A DNA stretch of 64,000 bases from Bryobacterales bacterium (GTDB taxonomy: Bacteria; Acidobacteriota; Terriglobia; Bryobacterales; UBA6623). A model generated the notes under the pieces. The model saw nothing but the letters and a program-made list of their open reading frames with translations, ran no database searches and was not told the DNA's origin. Made by a program: the position numbers and the translations under genes. Positions 59,612 to 64,000 of this stretch are shown here, piece after piece. The stretch covers positions 9,331 to 73,330 of the forward strand of contig JAPPMG010000009.1 in NCBI GenBank assembly GCA_028819215.1, written 5' to 3'. Each line of letters starts with the position of its first letter. Position 1 is the first letter of the stretch.

Positions 59612-60778
59612 ATGGATAGGTTTGCCAGAGTGGCTGGGGCCGCTGCGCTATGGACAGCGCTGGCAGCCGGCGCGGCGTTTTCGCAGGGCCAAGAAACGGG
59701 GGAGGAGACGGTACTGTTCGGCCAGTCGGCACCGCTGAGCGGGCCGGCACGGCAGCTGGGCAGCGATGTGCGGGCGGGGATCCTAGCAGCTTTTGCGGAA
59801 GCCAACCGCAAGGGCGGCGTGCATGGACGCAAGCTGGAACTGCTGTCACTGGACGATGCCTACGAGCCCGCCAGCACATTGGCCAACACCGAGAGCCTGA
59901 TTGAAGAGCACAACGTCTTCGCGCTGATAGGCTCGGTGGGTACCCCGACCGCGTTGGTGGCAGTGCCGGTGGCAGCCGAGGCCGGCGTGCCATTCATCGC
60001 GCCTGTGACGGGCGCGGAGTTTCTGAGAGACGACCACTGGACCAATGTCATCAACCTGAGAGCCTCGTACTTTCAGGAGACGCGCGAAATCGTCACACGG
60101 CTCGTCGAGGATCTTGGTATCGAGCGCATCGCAGTGTTGTATCAGGACGATTCTTACGGTCGCGCCGGGCTGAACGGAGTGCAAGCGGCGCTGAAGGAGC
60201 GTGGCTTGGAACAAGTGGCAGTGGGGGTCTACACCCGCAACACCACGGCAGTGAAGACGGCCCTGCTCGAGCTGCGCGCCGGCGCGCCTGGTGCGGTGGT
60301 GTTGATCGGAGCCTACAGTCCGGTAGCGACGGCGATCCAATGGGCCAGGTACATCGGGATGGACGCCGTATTCGCGACGGTATCGTTCAGTGGCACGAAC
60401 GCACTTGCGGAGGCCATGGGGACGCGAGGGCAAGGAGTCTACGTGACTCAGGTGGTTCCCTTTCCGTCGGCAACATCGCCAATCGCGCGGGCTTACCTTG
60501 CGGCCCTGCAAGCGAACTCGCGGAGACTGTCTCCAAGCTTCGTTTCGTTCGAGGGTTACTTGGCGGGCCGCCTCGCAATCGCGGGCCTGGAGCGGATGGG
60601 CCCGAACTTGGACCGGCCAGAATTCCTCCGCCAAGTGCTTCAGGGGCCGCCGATTGACCTGCACGGCTTCCGCCTGAGCTACGGCGGCGACGATAACCAA
60701 GGCTCGGACCGGGTCTTTCTGACGGTGATCGGGCCTAGCCTTGGCTACGAGGCAGCTCAGAGGATGGAGCGCCACTAG
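59612..60778 (+). CDS. LivJ/K-type ABC substrate-binding protein in a signalling operon
   Basis: A 388-residue periplasmic binding protein with a signal peptide (WTALAAGAAFSQG). VLFGQSAPLSGPARQLGSDV, GGVHGRKLELLSLDDAYEP, AVLYQDDSYGRAGLNGV and FSGTNALAEAMG are characteristic of the branched-chain amino acid/amide-binding family. No permease or ATPase genes follow, so this is more likely a sensor than a transporter: it starts 2 nt after the RsbW-like gene and ends 3 nt before a membrane histidine kinase. I propose it presents a periplasmic ligand to that kinase. The ligand class cannot be identified. Confidence 0.88.
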   Translation: MDRFARVAGAAALWTALAAGAAFSQGQETGEETVLFGQSAPLSGPARQLGSDVRAGILAAFAEANRKGGVHGRKLELLSLDDAYEPASTLANTESLIEEHNVFALIGSVGTPTALVAVPVAAEAGVPFIAPVTGAEFLRDDHWTNVINLRASYFQETREIVTRLVEDLGIERIAVLYQDDSYGRAGLNGVQAALKERGLEQVAVGVYTRNTTAVKTALLELRAGAPGAVVLIGAYSPVATAIQWARYIGMDAVFATVSFSGTNALAEAMGTRGQGVYVTQVVPFPSATSPIARAYLAALQANSRRLSPSFVSFEGYLAGRLAIAGLERMGPNLDRPEFLRQVLQGPPIDLHGFRLSYGGDDNQGSDRVFLTVIGPSLGYEAAQRMERH

Positions 60779-60781
60779 CGT

Positions 60782-63022
60782 ATGGCCGACCTTGAGCGGC
60801 TGGTGCGCGAACTGGGCTTGAGGCGCGTGCCAGCCCGCTTGCGCAAGCTACCACAGCGGTCGGGCCAGCGTGTCAAGCGCTTGGTGGGAGCGCGGCGCGG
60901 GATCGCCGTGCAAATGTACCTAGGGCTCCTTGGGGCGGTCGCGTTGACCATCATGGCCAGTGTGGTCGCCCTGATCTCGTTCAACGAGGTGCGGGAATCG
61001 CAGGAGGTCATGAACCAGAGGACCGTGCCGGACATGGCCGCGGCCTTTGCTGTCGCGCAGCGCGTCGGGGCATTGGTCGACGCCGCGCCTGCACTGACCG
61101 TGGTCGATTCGATCGATTTGTTTGAAGAGCGTCGCGAACAAATCGGGGAGCAGCTGCGCGTATTCGAAGAGAGCCTGCAGGTGCTCGCCGGTCGACGAGG
61201 TGAGAGCGAGGGCATTCGGCGGATCCGCGTTAGGGGGCGTGAGATGTCGGCCAACATGCAGGCGATCGAAGTGTCTCAAGAGCGGGCGTTTGAACTGGCG
61301 GGGCAGCGCACAGCGCTCGGCGAGCAGATCGAGCGCATTGATGCCGCGCTCGCAAACCTCGTCATCACGATCATCGACGACCAGTTCTTCTACACGATGA
61401 CGGGCTATGTCAATCTGGGCGAGCCGCCACTCCCACGAGCGACGCACTTTACCGAGCAGGAGGTCATGCGCTACCGCCTCATGGCCGAGTTGCGCGAGGG
61501 TACGGCGGTGACGAGCCAGCTAGTCGCCAATGCGTTGGCTATTTCCGACGAGGCCCAATTGCGCACGCTGCTGGATCGCTTCGAGGCGGCTTCGAGCCGC
61601 ACGCTGCGCAACCTCAACCAGATCGGAGAATTGCAGTCTGGAGACGAGATCATCGCGCTGTTTCGCGAGCTCTTCGATCTGTCGACCGGGCCGGACGGTC
61701 TGCTGGAAGTGCGCCAGCAGGAACTGGAGCTGCTCGGCCGGCAAGGCGCGTTGCTGGACCGCAACCGCGAGATCGCAACCGACCTAGTGGTTGAAGTCGA
61801 GAGCTTGGTGGCCGGTCTGCGCTCGAGCACGCAACTTGCGGCCCAGTCCTCAACGGAGGCAATTCAGACGGCTATCGAGCGGCTACTGGGGCTGAACCTA
61901 GTCGCACTGGCCGGCGCTGCTCTGATCGGCTGGCTGTTCGTCGGCCGGCATCTCTTGCGCCGCCTGCGCAACCTTTCCTCAACTATGTTGACCATGGCCG
62001 GGGGCGATCTCGAGAAGGAAGTGGAGGTGGAAGGTTCAGACGAGGTAGCTGACATGGCGCAGGCCTTGGAGGTGTTCCGGAGGCACGCGCTGGAGGTGCA
62101 GCGCCTGAACTTGGTAGAGAAGCTGGCAGAGGATCTCAAGAGCAAGAACTTAGAGTTGGAGGGCGTGTTGGTGGACCTGCGCACAGCGCAGGACCAGATC
62201 GTCATGCGCGAGAAGCTGGCGGCCTTGGGCGAGTTGACGGCCGGAGTGGCGCATGAAATCAAGAACCCGCTGAACTTCGTGAAGAATTTTTCGGAAGTAT
62301 CGCAGGAACTGCTCGCGGAACTGCAGGAGGCCCTGCCGCAGGGCGACGAACCGCTCGCCAAGGACAAGCGGGAGGAACTGGCCGATATCTGCGAATACCT
62401 GACTGGGAACTTGGAGCGGATCCACGGGCACGGCGAGCGTGCGAACCGGATTGTCAACGACATGCTGATGATGGGTCGTGGTTCAAGCGAATGGCGCCCG
62501 ACTGCGATCAATAGCTTGGTCTCCGAGCATGCCAACCTGGCCTACCATAGCGCTCGGGCCACGGATTCGGATTTCCAGCTGAACATCGAGGAGGACTTCG
62601 ACGAGCGCGTCGGAGAAGTGGACGCTGTCCCGCAAGACCTGGGGCGGGTGGTCCTGAACATGGTCTCCAACGCCTGCCACGCCACCAACGAGAGGCGCGT
62701 GTCTGGAGAGGCCGGTTATTCCCCTACGCTGAGGATCCGCACCTTGGATGCCGGCGACAGGTACGAGATTCGCATTCGGGACAACGGCCACGGCATTCCA
62801 GATGAGGTGCTGGAGAAGGTGTTCAATCCGTTCTTTACGACGAAGCCTACCGATCAGGGCACGGGGCTGGGCTTGGCGCTGTCAAACGATATCGTACGTG
62901 AGCACGGCGGCGAGATTCGCGTCGACACTGCCGTTGGTGAATTCACCGAAATGATCGTCGACTTGCCTAAACGGGCGAACGTCGAGGCCCGCGGTGACGG
63001 AGAGGACGAGGTGACGGATTGA
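60782..63022 (+). CDS. Membrane sensor histidine kinase
   Basis: A 746-residue kinase. A first membrane helix (LGLLGAVALTIMASVVALIS) precedes a long helical periplasmic sensor of about 310 residues (TORS/nitrate-sensor-like, e.g. FEERREQIGEQLRVF). A second helix (LLGLNLVALAGAALIGWLFV) and a HAMP domain (MAGGDLEKEVEVEGSDEV) follow. The phosphorylated His491 is in AGVAHEIKNPLNFV, and the ATP-binding domain has NMVSNACHAT (N), IRDNGHGIPDEV (G1), TTKPTDQGTGLGLALSN (G2). The large extracytoplasmic part could contact the binding protein encoded 3 nt upstream. Its cognate receiver is presumably the PP2C fusion at the head of the operon. No hybrid receiver domain is attached. Confidence 0.92.
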   Translation: MADLERLVRELGLRRVPARLRKLPQRSGQRVKRLVGARRGIAVQMYLGLLGAVALTIMASVVALISFNEVRESQEVMNQRTVPDMAAAFAVAQRVGALVDAAPALTVVDSIDLFEERREQIGEQLRVFEESLQVLAGRRGESEGIRRIRVRGREMSANMQAIEVSQERAFELAGQRTALGEQIERIDAALANLVITIIDDQFFYTMTGYVNLGEPPLPRATHFTEQEVMRYRLMAELREGTAVTSQLVANALAISDEAQLRTLLDRFEAASSRTLRNLNQIGELQSGDEIIALFRELFDLSTGPDGLLEVRQQELELLGRQGALLDRNREIATDLVVEVESLVAGLRSSTQLAAQSSTEAIQTAIERLLGLNLVALAGAALIGWLFVGRHLLRRLRNLSSTMLTMAGGDLEKEVEVEGSDEVADMAQALEVFRRHALEVQRLNLVEKLAEDLKSKNLELEGVLVDLRTAQDQIVMREKLAALGELTAGVAHEIKNPLNFVKNFSEVSQELLAELQEALPQGDEPLAKDKREELADICEYLTGNLERIHGHGERANRIVNDMLMMGRGSSEWRPTAINSLVSEHANLAYHSARATDSDFQLNIEEDFDERVGEVDAVPQDLGRVVLNMVSNACHATNERRVSGEAGYSPTLRIRTLDAGDRYEIRIRDNGHGIPDEVLEKVFNPFFTTKPTDQGTGLGLALSNDIVREHGGEIRVDTAVGEFTEMIVDLPKRANVEARGDGEDEVTD

Positions 63023-63330
63023 TCCCGGCCCAGCGCTCTCTTGCCGAAGTGACGCTCCGCCGAGCCGCTCCAGATATGTGAGGACTTGGCCGAGCCCCAG
63101 TCGCTCGCTCGATCCAGTTCGGATCCTTGGCTTCCGAGAAATACGGGAAGAGCCCGGCGAGATGCCTGACCTCGCCGTCTCTCGCCAGCAAGGCCTCCCG
63201 GCGGTGGTCGCCGTCGGCTCTACCGCCTGCCTGACGGCGTAGGAGAGAAGCTGCGTGATCGGTTTCACCACCAGGCCCTTGAGCCAGTTGGCGAAAAATT
63301 CGCTGCCGCCGAAATCGATGTTATCAACCA
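63020..63330 (-). pseudogene. Frame-broken remnant of an unidentified gene
   Basis: The minus strand carries well-formed text that changes frame once: GGSEFFANWLKGL in one frame and then HAASLLRRQAGG, REALLARDGEVRHLAGLFPY and FSEAKDPNWIERATGARPS in the next. I cannot name the family. Repeated open text on both sides of a single shift point indicates a decayed or miscalled gene and not random sequence. It overlaps the last bases of the kinase gene. Around it, 63331-63592 shows no recognisable gene. Confidence 0.25.
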
Positions 63331-63592
63331 CATCTGCTGGCCGATCGCACCCTGACTCTTCGGGAGTTACATCCGATGTATGACAAAGCAACCTGAATCT
63401 ACGATCATTCGGTGAGTGACGCGCTCACCACTTCGAGGGCTCGGCCTTGGCTGTTCGTGGCCAGAGATACTTTCGCTTGCGTGGGGCCTTCGGATTTAGC
63501 TTCGGCTTCAGCAACGCCTCCGCCAGCTTCTCCGGGTTCGCTCCCTAGAAGTGATTCCACATCGCTGAATTGATACCGAATCGGACTCTCGC

Positions 63593-63802
63593 TCAGGGGT
63601 CCTCGCGGTTCAGGTGTCCTTCGAACAGGCCCTCCAGTCGAGCCATGCGCTCGCGGAGGTCGGCTATATCGGAACGTATTTCCGCGATGTCGCCCCGGTT
63701 GGACTCTATTGCGGCGGCGAGGGTTCTCTGACTGTTGAGAATCAAGCCCCCTAATCCGATTCCTACGCTAACAATCGCAATGATCACACCCCGGCCGTTC
63801 AT
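63593..63802 (-). CDS. Small membrane protein with coiled coil
   Basis: A 69-residue protein: one membrane helix (VIIAIVSVGIGLGGLIL) followed by a heptad-like coiled coil (IESNRGDIAEIRSDIADLRE, then RMARLEGLFEGHL). Such short proteins are widespread but have no assigned role; oligomerisation at the membrane is likely. The ATG at 63802 is preceded by GGAG at about 6 nt, which supports a real gene. Confidence 0.62.
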   Translation of the reverse strand: MNGRGVIIAIVSVGIGLGGLILNSQRTLAAAIESNRGDIAEIRSDIADLRERMARLEGLFEGHLNREDP

Positions 63803-63883
63803 GAGTCACTCCGTTCGAATTCTAAGCGAATTCAGGTACTGCCTGAATTAAATGCTGCACGGTAGCAGATATAGATATGCATC

Positions 63884-64000
63884 TCAGGCGAACCTGCGCT
63901 TCCAATCGTCCAAGGGAACGAAACGTCCCGCGTCGACGATCGTGTAGTACACGGTCTGCAGGCCTTGCCTGCGGTCCGGTGCGAACGAGACCAGCTCCCC
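63884..64000 (-). CDS. C-terminal end of an unidentified protein, cut by the window edge
   Basis: The last 38 codons read GELVSFAPDRRQGLQTVYYT, then IVDAGRFVPLDDWKRRFA, and stop at TGA (63886-63884). The F.P.RRQG...VY.T....G.FVP...W pattern resembles the end of ABC substrate-binding proteins of the LivJ type, and the binding protein at 59612 ends with a comparable RVFLTVI segment. The match is short, so the assignment is tentative. Confidence 0.45.
   Translation of the reverse strand, partial: GELVSFAPDRRQGLQTVYYTIVDAGRFVPLDDWKRRFA

Noticed and set aside
1..64000. CRISPR arrays, insertion sequences, prophage, rRNA or tRNA genes
   Set aside because: No regularly spaced repeats, transposase or integrase motifs, tRNA T-loop sequences or rRNA sequence were recognised by eye.

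Overview
ORGANISM. The window is GC-rich bacterial DNA with no rRNA or tRNA that I could recognise. The gene mix points most plausibly to an Acidobacteriota (Bryobacterales/Solibacter-like) genome: secreted DUF1080 and Gfo/Idh sugar enzymes, a PQQ-type propeller lipoprotein, an Asp-box sialidase lipoprotein, a tricorn-type S41 protease, a giant c-type cytochrome, a YpdA-type reductase and several PIN-domain toxins. The light/oxidative lipid cluster at the left end and GlnE are also common in Proteobacteria, so the assignment is an inference. Several genes that begin a transcription unit have a TANNNT box 7-9 nt before the start codon and no Shine-Dalgarno sequence, which suggests leaderless transcripts. 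LAYOUT. 1-7050 is a compact plus-strand operon for modifying unsaturated lipids: desaturase C-terminus, FAD oxidoreductase, DUF1365, a cyclopropane synthase-like methyltransferase, DUF2878, DUF1295 and a second such methyltransferase, every junction overlapping by 4 nt, followed by a CarH/LitR-like MerR-B12 regulator. 7051-14140 holds a decayed helicase fragment, a DUF1080/Gfo-Idh sugar pair, a PQQ-like lipoprotein and a GT-C membrane glycosyltransferase. 14141-20934 holds a Uma2 protein, a broken VapBC pair, a GT2 transferase, a CobA-HemD fusion, an unknown protein, a sulfatase remnant and a secreted Asp-rich protein, then about 1.2 kb without recognisable genes. 20935-31473 holds B12-dependent MetH, a sialidase lipoprotein, a tricorn-like protease and a three-repeat surface-barrel-like protein interrupted by one amber codon. 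31596-32274 is an intact FitAB-type toxin-antitoxin pair. CENTRE. 32518-38068 is the most unusual locus: a minus-strand four-gene operon in which a P1B heavy-metal ATPase is fused to an HflK-type SPFH domain, followed by an HflC with a very histidine-rich N-terminus, a second HflK and a small anchored protein. I read it as a metal-linked variant of the HflKC membrane-proteostasis complex. RIGHT HALF. 38293-47751 holds an acyl-CoA synthetase, a 1,596-residue protein with two haem-c sites, a YpdA-like reductase and an AbiEii-pentapeptide toxin with an unfamiliar partner. 47990-54699 holds a PHP-domain secreted protein with an SDR, then a HpnG-like nucleosidase with two zinc dehydrogenases. 54704-57610 is GlnE, whose C-terminal catalytic motif is damaged. 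58008-63022 is a signalling operon: response regulator-PP2C phosphatase, RsbW-like kinase, LivJ-like binding protein and membrane histidine kinase. The right end has a frame-broken remnant, a small coiled-coil membrane protein and the last 38 codons of another gene. CONNECTIONS. B12 recurs in three places: CobA-HemD makes a corrin precursor, MetH uses methylcobalamin and the CarH-like regulator would bind adenosylcobalamin. Single-base lesions (VapB, VapC, AbiEii) and in-frame ambers (surface protein, VapC, sulfatase remnant) are frequent; the first 117 bases look corrupted, so some lesions may be sequence errors.
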